Shown here: positions 14,443 to 21,966 of the stretch, one piece after another
Layout: each line of letters opens with the position of its first letter
Position numbering within the stretch: the stretch's first letter is position 1
Virus record (IMG/VR): IMGVR_UViG_3300046692_000176
Location: 1 to 51,902 of that record
Direction: 5' to 3' (one strand)
From: a virus
Length of the DNA stretch: 51,902 nucleotides
Notes under the pieces: model-generated
The model's database searches: none
Told to the model about the DNA's origin: nothing
Seen by the model: the letters and a program-made list of their open reading frames with translations, nothing else
Made by a program: the position numbers and the translations under genes

Positions 14443-14830
14443 GACCTATCAGTGCAATACGCCCTCGGCGAAGGCGTATTACGCTGTTTTCAGCCCTTGC
14501 CGGACCGAGCCCTGACGCGCCACAGCGCACCTAGCCCTGCCACTCCTCAAAGTGCTTTCGCACCGCAATGCACCCTCAGTGAAGGCGCATTACGCTGTTG
14601 TCAGCCCCAAACATGCCGGACCGAAGCCAGCCTGGCCTTGCCCAATCACGGCACACCATATGGCGCTTTCGCACCGCACTGAGTTCTCGGTGGAAAACCC
14701 AGTACGCTGTTTTCAGCCCACATCAAGCCTAATCCTACCTCGCCTCGCCAGGGCCGACCGCAACATACCATGGCTCACCGCAATGCTTTCGCACCGCACA
14801 GCGCACCCACTGGATGCGCTCTACGCTGAT
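14443..14830 (-). repeat. Array of four structured repeats, probable minus-strand RNA
   Basis: No gene is seen here. Four units spaced 111, 111 and 120 bp apart each have, on the minus strand, up to three hairpins in order. H1 is GCTG-loop-CAGC (14706-14717, 14594-14605, 14483-14494; degenerate in unit 4). H2 has a long variable stem (14800-14820, 14678-14703, 14567-14591, 14456-14480). H3 is GGTGC-GAAA-GCnnn (14782-14795, 14662-14675, 14552-14563; absent in unit 1). H2 stems differ in sequence but stay paired: AATACGCC/GGCGTATT, AATGCGCC/GGTGCATT, ACTGGGTT/AACTCAGT, and AGCGCATCC/GGGTGCGCT. Imperfect positions in H2 and H3 are G.T pairs on the minus strand but A.C mismatches on the plus strand. 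Conserved blocks are separated by mostly unrelated stretches of about 55-65 bp. Confidence 0.75.
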
Positions 14831-15285
14831 TAATGCAATGCCTTAGTCATGCCTTTGAGAGCCGAGAATCTGGCCAGCGTGTCAAGGTTGGCTCGACGCT
14901 GGTCATCGTTCAGCTCAGTTATTCTGAGGTTCCTCAGCTTGCTGCCGGTATTGAGAAAGACCTTCTTCACGTTCCGGTCGAACTCCTCTACAGCCAAACC
15001 GGTTTGCTCATGCGGAGGAACCCAACGATAGCCCTTACCTCTTACCGACTGAAGGCAAACCTGATGCGATTTGAGCAACTCACCTTTGAACGCTTCGACA
15101 TTCGCCAGCCACTCAAACTGACGTTCGCGAAACTGATCTGACGTCATGGTTTTGGTTTCGGATAACGATGGCATGCCGAAGTGCTCTTCTAGCCAGGAAT
15201 GACTCACTATATCGCCATAGGCGAACTGCTTGAGGAAATCCTCAACAGCCTGCATGTGGAGCGGATGTTTTTTTAACTCAGACAT
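14830..15285 (-). CDS. Winged-helix-like partner of the RAMP-like protein
   Basis: The 151-residue protein starts MSELKKHPLHMQAVEDFLKQ after GAGGTGG and overlaps the upstream gene by eight bases. It has a helix-turn-helix-like N-terminal part (FAYGDIVSHSWLEEHFGMP) and a central HQVCLQSVRGKGYRWVPP that reads like the wing of a winged helix. A charged C-terminal helix follows (NDDQRRANLDTLARFSALKG). It looks like a phage protein of unknown role paired with the RAMP-like gene, and it lies directly upstream of the repeat array on the same strand. DNA or RNA binding is inferred. Confidence 0.6.
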   Translation of the reverse strand: MSELKKHPLHMQAVEDFLKQFAYGDIVSHSWLEEHFGMPSLSETKTMTSDQFRERQFEWLANVEAFKGELLKSHQVCLQSVRGKGYRWVPPHEQTGLAVEEFDRNVKKVFLNTGSKLRNLRITELNDDQRRANLDTLARFSALKGMTKALH

Positions 15286-15853
15286 ATGCCACCTCAAATC
15301 GCCCAAAGCGCGGGCGGTACTCGCACACGCCAATCAGCTTGCCCGCATCAGTGATAGCTTTTTTCGCTTCCTCGACGTCTAGTACATCGGAGTTTATGGC
15401 GACTTCAAGCTCGGCCGCCCAGTCGAGAAAGATCGGACGATAGCGCATGATCTTAGCCTGTCCAACCTTGACGCCTCGGCAATCTACGAAACGCTGGTCG
15501 TCCCACAAACCATCTGGTGTTGCTGGTCCATCGAACAGCAGGCTGGCCTTATCGGTCATCACCACCGCCCCGCGCTTCCAGTGCGTGCCGAGCTTTTGCA
15601 GCTTGGCCCCGGCAAGGAAAGTTGCGTCGAAGTTAGCGCCAGGCACAAAGATTCCTACCTTATCGTCGTAGTAGGCACCGGCTAGGAATTCAGATCGAGC
15701 AATCGCCAGGTGATCGTCATCGGTTTTTTTGCGCTTGGCAGTCAACTCTTTATGAGCTTTAGTAGCCGGGTTCAATGGGTTCGCCAGCTTGTCGGTATGC
15801 ATCATCAATGGAGAGGTTCCGGTGATGCGAAGGGTGAGGATTTCCATGCTCAT
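15278..15853 (-). CDS. Cas7/RAMP-like phage protein
   Basis: The 191-residue protein starts EILTLRITGTSPLMMHTDKL, like the first beta strand of RAMP-fold proteins. The middle is VGIFVPGANFDATFLAGAKL. Near residues 136-140 it reads MRYRP, and at 175-188 GVCEYRPRFGRFEV, a Gly/Arg-rich loop before the last strand. Phage proteins of this type have been likened to Cas7/Cas5 RNA-binding subunits; I make the link from the motif layout, not a search. The gene overlaps the antirepressor stop (ATGA) and the next gene. It lies outside any CRISPR locus and 450 bp upstream of a structured repeat array. Confidence 0.6.
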   Translation of the reverse strand: MSMEILTLRITGTSPLMMHTDKLANPLNPATKAHKELTAKRKKTDDDHLAIARSEFLAGAYYDDKVGIFVPGANFDATFLAGAKLQKLGTHWKRGAVVMTDKASLLFDGPATPDGLWDDQRFVDCRGVKVGQAKIMRYRPIFLDWAAELEVAINSDVLDVEEAKKAITDAGKLIGVCEYRPRFGRFEVAYV

Positions 15854-16770
15854 GCTGCATCCTCCAGGTCGACCGAGTAGCGAGTTGGTTGCTGCATGGC
15901 CACGCCGAGCCCAGTCAAGAACGAGTTAAGCTCATGAAGCCGATTACGGAGACTGCGCACTTCAAACCATGCACCCTCAATGTCGTAGCCATTGTCGCGC
16001 AGTTCGCAGAGGATTTCCTCGCATAGAGAAATATCCTGAGGCCTTGAGCAAAGATCTTGCATGTTTACGTCCAGCCATGCGCGACCATTGCCGCGATCCG
16101 AGAGCATGGCGGGGCGGCGCTTTACTAGTTCTTCCAGTGGGAATTTGATGTTGAGCCGATCAGCCTTCGACTGCACAACTTCCCTTTCGATGAACTCACC
16201 TTCAAGTACGTATGCCGCAACAAAATTGCAGGCATCGGCCAGGCATTCCGCAGGTATGAGCGCAGTGCGCTGGACATTGAAACGGGAGCGGAGCCGGCTT
16301 TTCATGGTGTGCCGAAAGCTACGCTGCATCACGCGAGGCACCGAATAGGCCTTCTGATCAATTACGCGATCAAGGACGACTTCCCCGCTACTGCCAATGA
16401 CGGCTCCGACGAGATCACCGACGATAGTTTCGGGGCTCAAACTCAGGCGATGAGCCATGTCGTTGAATGCAGCGATGTAGCCCTCCTTGATCGATGCTGC
16501 CGACTTACCGGTGAAGCCCATGACCAAAAAAATGAAACCATCCTTGGTCATTTCGAAGGCTTCGTAGGTGTTGCCTCTGTGCTCAAATTGAACCGACGAA
16601 AAGTTGTCGGTTAAAAATTGATCAGAGCATTCGAGCGACCTAACCTTAGCAAGAACATGATTGTGCAGCTTCCCAAAGGCCGTTGCGACCTGATGGGTAG
16701 TGGTGAAAGCGTACCCATCGCGGGCTTCCACGAATTTGCGCATGTCTACCACTGTGTTAGTATTTTGCAT
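15850..16770 (-). CDS. Rha-family antirepressor / regulatory protein
   Basis: The 306-residue protein starts MQNTNTVVDMRKFVEARDGY after AGGA; a longer in-frame form to 16860 overlaps the Arc-like gene and is less likely. The N-terminal domain has the Rha pattern TTTHQVATAFGKLHNHVLAK, then FEMTKDGFIFLVMGFTGKSA and FNDMAHRL. The C-terminal part (from about residue 140) is a separate helical domain. Rha-type proteins act as regulators or antirepressors in temperate phages. Here it is downstream of an Arc-like repressor, as ant is in P22 immI. Confidence 0.8.
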   Translation of the reverse strand: MQNTNTVVDMRKFVEARDGYAFTTTHQVATAFGKLHNHVLAKVRSLECSDQFLTDNFSSVQFEHRGNTYEAFEMTKDGFIFLVMGFTGKSAASIKEGYIAAFNDMAHRLSLSPETIVGDLVGAVIGSSGEVVLDRVIDQKAYSVPRVMQRSFRHTMKSRLRSRFNVQRTALIPAECLADACNFVAAYVLEGEFIEREVVQSKADRLNIKFPLEELVKRRPAMLSDRGNGRAWLDVNMQDLCSRPQDISLCEEILCELRDNGYDIEGAWFEVRSLRNRLHELNSFLTGLGVAMQQPTRYSVDLEDAA

Positions 16771-16837
16771 GACGTTTTTCCTAGATAGATTGACGTTCGC
16801 TTCATGAGCCTCAACCGTTGGCGCGGTTGGGGCTTTT

Positions 16838-16999
16838 TCATGCCTGTTGTTTTTGAGCATCTTCCTGCTCCAGTGACTTCCTTAGCCTGAATACGATCTC
16901 TCCGCTGAGACTTCGCCCATTCTCAAATGCTCGCTGCTCAAGTCGCGCACGCATCTCAGCAAGAAGCCTTACCGCTGTACTGATTTTTTTGGCCTTCAT
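16838..16999 (-). CDS. Arc/Mnt-like ribbon-helix-helix repressor
   Basis: The 53-residue protein starts MKAKKISTAVRLLAEMRARL and continues EQRAFENGRSLSGEIVFRLR, with a short charged tail. This is the size and layout of P22 Arc: one N-terminal beta strand, then helix, turn and helix with the N-G-R-S-x-(S/N)-x-E-I pattern. Arc-type dimers repress their own and the ant promoter. It precedes the Rha gene, and a TATAAA-type -10 (minus strand, 17032-17037) with TTTACA 15 bp upstream could be the shared promoter. Confidence 0.8.
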   Translation of the reverse strand: MKAKKISTAVRLLAEMRARLEQRAFENGRSLSGEIVFRLRKSLEQEDAQKQQA

Positions 17000-17015
17000 G
17001 GCTTGCACTCTATGT

Positions 17016-17118
17016 GTTTACATTTGAGCACTTTATACGCCCATGTTTCCTTTGTAAACGTGAATGTTTCCTTTTTTGTACATTAACGCACATCAGTGTA
17101 GATTTGGTGCGTTTAATG
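17016..17118. promoter_or_regulatory. Divergent promoter/operator region of the immI-like cassette
   Basis: This AT-rich gap separates the Arc-like gene (minus) from the HTH repressor (plus). It contains the inverted pair GTTTACA (17016-17022) and TGTAAAC (17053-17059), two TGTTTCC repeats, and a longer inverted repeat CATTAACGCAC (17081-17091) / GTGCGTTTAATG (17107-17118). The minus-strand promoter elements TTTACA (17053-17058) and TATAAA (17032-17037) overlap the first pair. The second inverted repeat sits just upstream of the plus-strand repressor and may be its own operator. Confidence 0.55.
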
Positions 17119-17133
17119 CACCTTGGAGCAAGC

Positions 17134-17568
17134 ATGAGTACGACTTTTGGGAAGCGCTTGGCCATGGCCAGAGCGAAGAAAAACCTGACTCAGAGGCAGC
17201 TTGGCGAGATGGCGAACGTTACCTGGTCGCAGATTTCGAAATACGAAGCCGGCAAAGCAAAGCCAAGGCTGGCCGTACTATTGAGTCTTGCGGCAATCCT
17301 AGAGGTTGAGGCTGACTATCTGTCGGGCGACAGTAGCGATGAGCAGGGCCGTGAGATCACGTTAATGCTAACCGCTAGCGAGACTGAGGCTATCGAAGAG
17401 CTAGCGGCGAAAGAGGGGATTTCGTTCGATCAGGCCGTTAACCAAATGATCGCAGCAGGCATGAAAGACCGGATCGAGAAAAGCCCAGATCTGATGGCTC
17501 AGCTGGAGGCGGAAATTCCAGGCGGCTATGCCAAGCTGCTTGAGTTGCTTGGAAAGAAGACAGATTAA
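17134..17568 (+). CDS. Xre-family HTH repressor with RHH-like C-terminus
   Basis: The 144-residue protein starts MSTTFGKRLAMARAKKNLTQ and has a complete HTH_3 domain (RQLGEMANVTWSQISKYEAG, then KPRLAVLLSLAAILEVEADY, residues about 5-66). The C-terminal part carries MLTASETEAIEELAAKEGIS and then FDQAVNQMIAAG, which resembles a ribbon-helix-helix. It is divergent from the Arc-like and Rha genes, so it probably plays the Mnt part of P22 immI, repressing the antirepressor in the lysogen. GGAG precedes the start at 17134. It has no peptidase domain. Confidence 0.8.
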   Translation: MSTTFGKRLAMARAKKNLTQRQLGEMANVTWSQISKYEAGKAKPRLAVLLSLAAILEVEADYLSGDSSDEQGREITLMLTASETEAIEELAAKEGISFDQAVNQMIAAGMKDRIEKSPDLMAQLEAEIPGGYAKLLELLGKKTD

Positions 17569-17789
17569 CGATCAGGTCTTGCAAAGCCTTCGATGACCCA
17601 TACGAAGGCTGCGCCGATTGCGTAGGTTACCGCGATCGGGATAAGGCCTGCTTTGATCCACTCGGCTAAATGCAAATCAGATTCAGTGAGCGTCAGATAG
17701 GTGATGAACAGAAGCCAAATCACCGAAACAATCAGCCACAGTCGGCGAAATCCTGTCTTGTATGCAAACTTCACTTTAACGTCTTGCAT
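17565..17789 (-). CDS. Small two-helix membrane protein, possible superinfection exclusion
   Basis: The 74-residue protein starts MQDVKVKFAYKTGFRRLWLI after GGGGGC; an in-frame Met nine codons earlier (17816) lacks a ribosome-binding site. Two hydrophobic segments are seen (WLIVSVIWLLFITYLTL and AGLIPIAVTYAIGAAFVWVI), with basic residues before the first. It converges with the HTH repressor, overlapping by four bases. In P22 the exclusion protein SieA sits next to mnt in the same place, so an exclusion role is suggested by position only. Confidence 0.6.
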   Translation of the reverse strand: MQDVKVKFAYKTGFRRLWLIVSVIWLLFITYLTLTESDLHLAEWIKAGLIPIAVTYAIGAAFVWVIEGFARPDR

Positions 17790-17844
17790 GGTGCCCCCGA
17801 TCTGCTGAAGCGCCATGATAGACGGCGTTAAAGGCCGATACCAG

Positions 17845-20169
17845 TTACTCGCTTGATCCGGCGGTCAGATAGGCCAAAGGCCCAGCCGCCTTCACGCTTT
17901 GGCGCGAAGCCTCCGACAAGTTCGATTCCCATTTCCTATACACCTGCGTGCGCACAAGCTGCTTCTCACGAGCCAGTACGTTCGCCCTCAGGTTTCCACC
18001 GCTCGCAGCATATGCTTTCACCATATTCTGGAACTGCGGTGACGCCAGCAGATTTCCCGCGCTCTCCTGGATCGGTGTCCTGGGCTTGGCCGCAGCATTC
18101 GCTATCACGCCAATCGCACCAACACCAGGCAGGCCAAGGCTGCTCGTCACTCCCTCTGCGGCTGCCGCCGGCTTGGCGACGTCCCAGATTCGACTCAACA
18201 ATCCGCCCTGGGCGGCATAATCCTTCAGCACTCCGAGAGAGACCCCGGTTTTCACTACCTCATCAGAGGCATCTTTCATGGCCTTGGCCACGGTGTAAAT
18301 GTCATCCAGGCGTTTTTGTGCGTCATCAGGCAGGTACTTGATAAGCCTGGCGCGTGCCGCGGTGTTTCGGTTCAGATCGCCGTACCAGTTCACAAACCCA
18401 GAAGCGCTGAGCTGTTTCTGTGCGCCTGACTTGTTGGTGAATGCATCGTTGAGCGCAGTTACGATCGCGTCCTGCCGGCTGGCCTCAGGGATATGCTGGA
18501 TGATATTGTCGAAATTCTTGAAATTACCCTGACTCAGCTGCTTTACCGATGAACCCAAGCTTGTTGCGATTGAGCCGGAAAGGTCTTTTCCGAGAACTGC
18601 CTGCAGGCCATCTTCCAACCCCTTTCGCTGAGCGACAATGGACTTTGCGCCCTGATAGACCGACCCGAGCTCAGGGCTTACTGAGTTCACCAGCGCTTCC
18701 TGATCTCGTGTCAGCGTGCTGTACAAGGCGTCAAGCTGTCCTTGCTGCATGTCCTTGAATGGCCCGCTTCTGCTGTACCCCTGCCCAACCTGTTTGCGCA
18801 CCAGGTCAAGCGCGCCGTAGGTCGGGTTCGTGGTGATCGTCTGGACGGTTCCAGGAATGAGAGGATTAGGCTCGGTGCGTACCTTTGGCGCGAGAATGTT
18901 GAGCGCTTTTCGCTCGTCGGCGTTCAGCAGGGGCGCGCCGCCAAGCTCGGCCATCTTGCCCTGTATGTACGCAATCGTGTTGTCAGCGGGCGCTTGGGTG
19001 GTCTTGGGTATCTGCTGGCCGATGTATCCGTACAGATCGTCTGCCTGGCCTTTCAGGCCGTCGATAGTCTGAGTGGCATTCCGCTTGAACTGATCGGAGT
19101 ACGCCGCCTTGTCTGTGTTTCCGCCAAAATCGTTAATGAAATCATCAGCCTTCTGCGCGAGCTGCAGATAGCTGGTTTTTTTCTGCTGATTAAGAGCGCT
19201 GCCGGGAATTGCCGACAGCGCACCCTCGATGTTTCGATAAGCCTGGCTGCCGGAAACTTGAGCCGGTGTGAGCCCGTCAACGCCCAGTCGCGCTGCAGCG
19301 TCCAGGACGTTTTGCTGAGGGTTGACAACTGCGGCAAGATTACCTTGCGCAAGTTCTTGTGCGGATTTTGGTGCATTTGCTGCTTTAACGATCGCCTGCG
19401 TTGCCTCATCTGCTGCGTTGGCTGCTGGCTGAGATCCAGCAGTGGGCGCCAAAGCGGGAGCGTTGACGCTCGTTGCATCTGATGCCGCCTCATTACCGAG
19501 CCGAGCAGCTCCGGCGTCCGCCGCCCTCCTGGCTACGCTGGAAACTCCGGCAATCGCAGCAGGGACTGCACCGCCAAGTGCAGCACCAATTGCTGCGCCT
19601 TGTGCCCCCTCCTTCAGTCGATCAGTCAAATCGCCCTCAGCTCCGCCTGAGCCATAAACGCCGCCGTAAGCTGCGCCTGTAAGCGCCCCTCGCGTAACGG
19701 CCGTACCGAGCGTGGCTGGAGCTGATGCACCGCCGGTAGCAATCGCCGGAATGATGCCGCCAGCCAACTCAGCAGCTGTACTGATCACCGGGTTCTGCTC
19801 GGCTCCGGCTTTGAGTGCCGCACGGTTCGTCGCGAGGTTCTCTTCATAGCGCTGGCTGAAGGTGTCTGCATTGCTGCCGGGGTTGCCAAAATCACCAGTT
19901 AACGGCTTCAAAACCGCATCGATAGCTGCGCCTGCCTCATCCCAATAATTACCGAGAAGGCCATTGAAGGCCTTATTGACGACCGTATCTGCTATTGACG
20001 GGGGCGGGTTTTGCGCCGGAGTCGCAGGCTCAACCGGCTTGAATGCGCTGAGCCAAGAATGATCATCCACCCCTTCAGTCGGACTGGTCTGAGTCGCTGT
20101 CGCTGGAGGCGCCGCGTTCGCAACTGTATCGACCGGCGTGTAATCCTTGAGCCATTCGTTATCTGCCAT
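17845..20169 (-). CDS. DNA ejection / internal virion protein (P22 gp16-like)
   Basis: The 774-residue protein starts MADNEWLKDYTPVDTVANAA. It has an N-terminal region with a recurring 'W-L-x-x-F/Y-x-P-V' element (DNEWLKDYTPVD, DHSWLSAFKPVE). An Ala/Gly-rich stretch with membrane-active character follows at about residues 135-215 (AAELAGGIIPAIATGGASAP, GAAIGAALGGAVPAAIAGVS). The rest is a long Ala/Gln-rich helical region. This matches podoviral ejection proteins that enter the host envelope with the DNA. It is last of the minus-strand internal-protein group. Confidence 0.75.
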   Translation of the reverse strand: MADNEWLKDYTPVDTVANAAPPATATQTSPTEGVDDHSWLSAFKPVEPATPAQNPPPSIADTVVNKAFNGLLGNYWDEAGAAIDAVLKPLTGDFGNPGSNADTFSQRYEENLATNRAALKAGAEQNPVISTAAELAGGIIPAIATGGASAPATLGTAVTRGALTGAAYGGVYGSGGAEGDLTDRLKEGAQGAAIGAALGGAVPAAIAGVSSVARRAADAGAARLGNEAASDATSVNAPALAPTAGSQPAANAADEATQAIVKAANAPKSAQELAQGNLAAVVNPQQNVLDAAARLGVDGLTPAQVSGSQAYRNIEGALSAIPGSALNQQKKTSYLQLAQKADDFINDFGGNTDKAAYSDQFKRNATQTIDGLKGQADDLYGYIGQQIPKTTQAPADNTIAYIQGKMAELGGAPLLNADERKALNILAPKVRTEPNPLIPGTVQTITTNPTYGALDLVRKQVGQGYSRSGPFKDMQQGQLDALYSTLTRDQEALVNSVSPELGSVYQGAKSIVAQRKGLEDGLQAVLGKDLSGSIATSLGSSVKQLSQGNFKNFDNIIQHIPEASRQDAIVTALNDAFTNKSGAQKQLSASGFVNWYGDLNRNTAARARLIKYLPDDAQKRLDDIYTVAKAMKDASDEVVKTGVSLGVLKDYAAQGGLLSRIWDVAKPAAAAEGVTSSLGLPGVGAIGVIANAAAKPRTPIQESAGNLLASPQFQNMVKAYAASGGNLRANVLAREKQLVRTQVYRKWESNLSEASRQSVKAAGPLAYLTAGSSE

Positions 20170-20171
20170 GG

Positions 20172-21905
20172 TCATTTCCTGTACTGCTTGCCGTCGGGGC
20201 CAATGAAGACGCTGCCCGCCGGCAGAGCGTCCGCCTGTGCTTTGGACGTGACGGTTGGGAAGGTTACTGGCGCGGCCACGGGCAGGTTGCCTCCGGCGGC
20301 GGCCTGGCCTGTAGAGGGTGCCGAACTTTTGCCTGATCGATCTTTTGCGGTCTGGAGTGTCGACCTAACTTCACTCAGAGATTTACGAAATGCCCCCTCG
20401 CTCATCTTCGTTGAGAGCGCACCTACCGAATCAGACAGTTTCTTTCCTTCTGCATCAGAAAGAGCGCCCGTACCACGAAGTGCGGCTATTTGCGGCAGGA
20501 ATGTTTGGGCCTTTAATGTATCAAGCCGCGCCTGAAAGTCTGCGGCATCCCCGCCAGGCAGCGTCGGCGTAAGCGCGTCGAACCTGCCAAGTGATTTTGC
20601 CAGGCCCGGGTCTTCGTCCAGCCTTTTGCCTGTCGGGTTCTTCGGGTCTACCTGCCTGCCGAGCAACGAGTCAATCGAGCTAAGTGCCTGATCAAAGGTA
20701 GCAACCTGACCCTCCTGCCCTTTAATCCTGTCCTGACTCGCCTGCTGCTGAGCCTGTGCTTTCTGCGTGAGATCCTGCTGCTTAAGTTGCCCGTCCAACT
20801 GGGTATTCGTTAGTTGCGCCTGAGCTTGTTGCCGCGCGAATGCATTCTTTCCAGTAGGATCGAGGACTCGCTGCGCTGCGGCCTGCTGTTCCGGAGTTGC
20901 GCCAGGCGCCTGACCTGCCGAAAGAATGTCTTCCAGTCGGGCATTGCGCTGCAGGACCTGCTCTGTGCCGCGACTCTGCTGGCGCCCAATAACTGCGCTT
21001 TGGGCTGATGTGATGTTGTCCCGTAGACCCTGTGCCGCCGCTTGGTTCTGCTGGTCACGGTAAACGTCCGCTCGCGTGATGGGTCGGCTGCTGTCCCTCA
21101 CGATGGTTGTGTTGTTCGCCCGCGTATTGGCCGCGAGCGCGTTGTCCAGACGATCCTGATCCCGATACGCCTGACGCAGGTCGCTTGCCTTTTGAAAGCG
21201 CGACATGGCCAGAGCCGAGTCACCGGTTTGGGCTTGGCTGAAAGTGCCAATACCATCGCCCAGATTCGATGCCGAGCCCAATGAGCCCAGCGAAGCCTGC
21301 GGGTCTGGAGATCGACCGGAGCCGGGTGATAGCTGAGAGAGGGAATTCGGGAGCTGTGCAGCAATCGCTGTCGGTTGGCGCCCGGCCGCCGAGGCTAGAT
21401 CTGCTGACTGATTGGAGAATTCAGGGACTCCCCCGACTGCGGTTCGAGTGACAATGGCATTGCTACCGGTGCCGATCCCGGTAGGACGGAATGCGTTTTC
21501 CAAACTGGCAGGAGCCTGGGCACCACTGGGCTGAGTCGCGGAAGGTTGATTGACGACTGGCGCTGTCACGGCATTGGCAGATGGCGGCGTAACCACTGGC
21601 GACAACGATGCAAGGCTCGCCGGTTGAGTCGCGGCGGGGCTGGTTCCAGTTGAGGTAGCTGCACTGGCCGTGGCTTGACCTGGTGACAGAGAGGCAAGCC
21701 CGACTGGCTGCGCTGGCGGGACAGACGCTGTCGGCTGAGCGGCAACTACGGGCGCCAGAGATGCCAGACCAGTCGCCGCAGGAAGCTGGCTTGATGCTCG
21801 AGCAATAGGCCCGCCCGTAATGGATTGCACGCCATTTTTAGCGGCTCGCTCGGCGTTGGTCATATACGCCTGCGCCAGATCTCCGGCGAGATCGCTGATT
21901 GCCAT
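20172..21905 (-). CDS. Internal virion / ejection protein, low complexity
   Basis: The 577-residue protein starts MAISDLAGDLAQAYMTNAER eight bases after GGAG. The N-terminal third is low-complexity Pro/Ala/Ser/Thr with a repeated 'LASL(A/S)P(V/G)' motif (LASLAPVVA, LASLSPGQA, LASLSPVVT). The middle is a long Gln/Ala-rich coiled coil. The C-terminal part has SIDSLLGRQVDPKNPTGKRL. It fits an internal protein ejected with the genome; the repeats may mediate assembly with the neighbouring protein that shares 'ATGLASL'. It is preceded by promoter motif E. Confidence 0.65.
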   Translation of the reverse strand: MAISDLAGDLAQAYMTNAERAAKNGVQSITGGPIARASSQLPAATGLASLAPVVAAQPTASVPPAQPVGLASLSPGQATASAATSTGTSPAATQPASLASLSPVVTPPSANAVTAPVVNQPSATQPSGAQAPASLENAFRPTGIGTGSNAIVTRTAVGGVPEFSNQSADLASAAGRQPTAIAAQLPNSLSQLSPGSGRSPDPQASLGSLGSASNLGDGIGTFSQAQTGDSALAMSRFQKASDLRQAYRDQDRLDNALAANTRANNTTIVRDSSRPITRADVYRDQQNQAAAQGLRDNITSAQSAVIGRQQSRGTEQVLQRNARLEDILSAGQAPGATPEQQAAAQRVLDPTGKNAFARQQAQAQLTNTQLDGQLKQQDLTQKAQAQQQASQDRIKGQEGQVATFDQALSSIDSLLGRQVDPKNPTGKRLDEDPGLAKSLGRFDALTPTLPGGDAADFQARLDTLKAQTFLPQIAALRGTGALSDAEGKKLSDSVGALSTKMSEGAFRKSLSEVRSTLQTAKDRSGKSSAPSTGQAAAGGNLPVAAPVTFPTVTSKAQADALPAGSVFIGPDGKQYRK

Positions 21906-21938
21906 TGTTGTCACTCCCGCAGGTATGCTGATACCCGC

Positions 21939-21966
21939 AGGCTATGTGACTGTACCGCTCAATCAA
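21939..21966 (-). promoter_or_regulatory. Late-type promoter motif E
   Basis: On the minus strand TTGATT, a 16-base spacer ending ACAGTCACA, then TAGCCT. It lies 34 bp upstream of the internal-protein gene starting at 21905. It shares 17 consecutive bases (CAGTCACATAGCCTGCG) with the copy before the large terminase. Confidence 0.65.

Noticed and set aside
14443-14830. CRISPR array
   Set aside because: Only four units, 111-120 bp long, with structured and diverging repeats and long inserts; this does not fit the short identical repeats and spacers of CRISPR, and there are no cas nuclease or adaptation genes.
14443-14830. Type III toxin-antitoxin RNA repeats (ToxI-like)
   Set aside because: Units are about three times longer than ToxI repeats, and the neighbouring genes do not look like ToxN-type endoribonucleases. 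It cannot be fully excluded without a search.
14452-14833. Plus-strand reading frames across the repeat array
   Set aside because: Open frames exist here but consist of Ser/Ala/Pro/His-rich repeats without ribosome-binding sites, and the base changes follow RNA stem pairing, not codon positions.
16838-16860. Longer N-terminus for the Rha protein (start at 16860)
   Set aside because: It would overlap the Arc-like gene and has no ribosome-binding site; the Met at 16770 follows AGGA.
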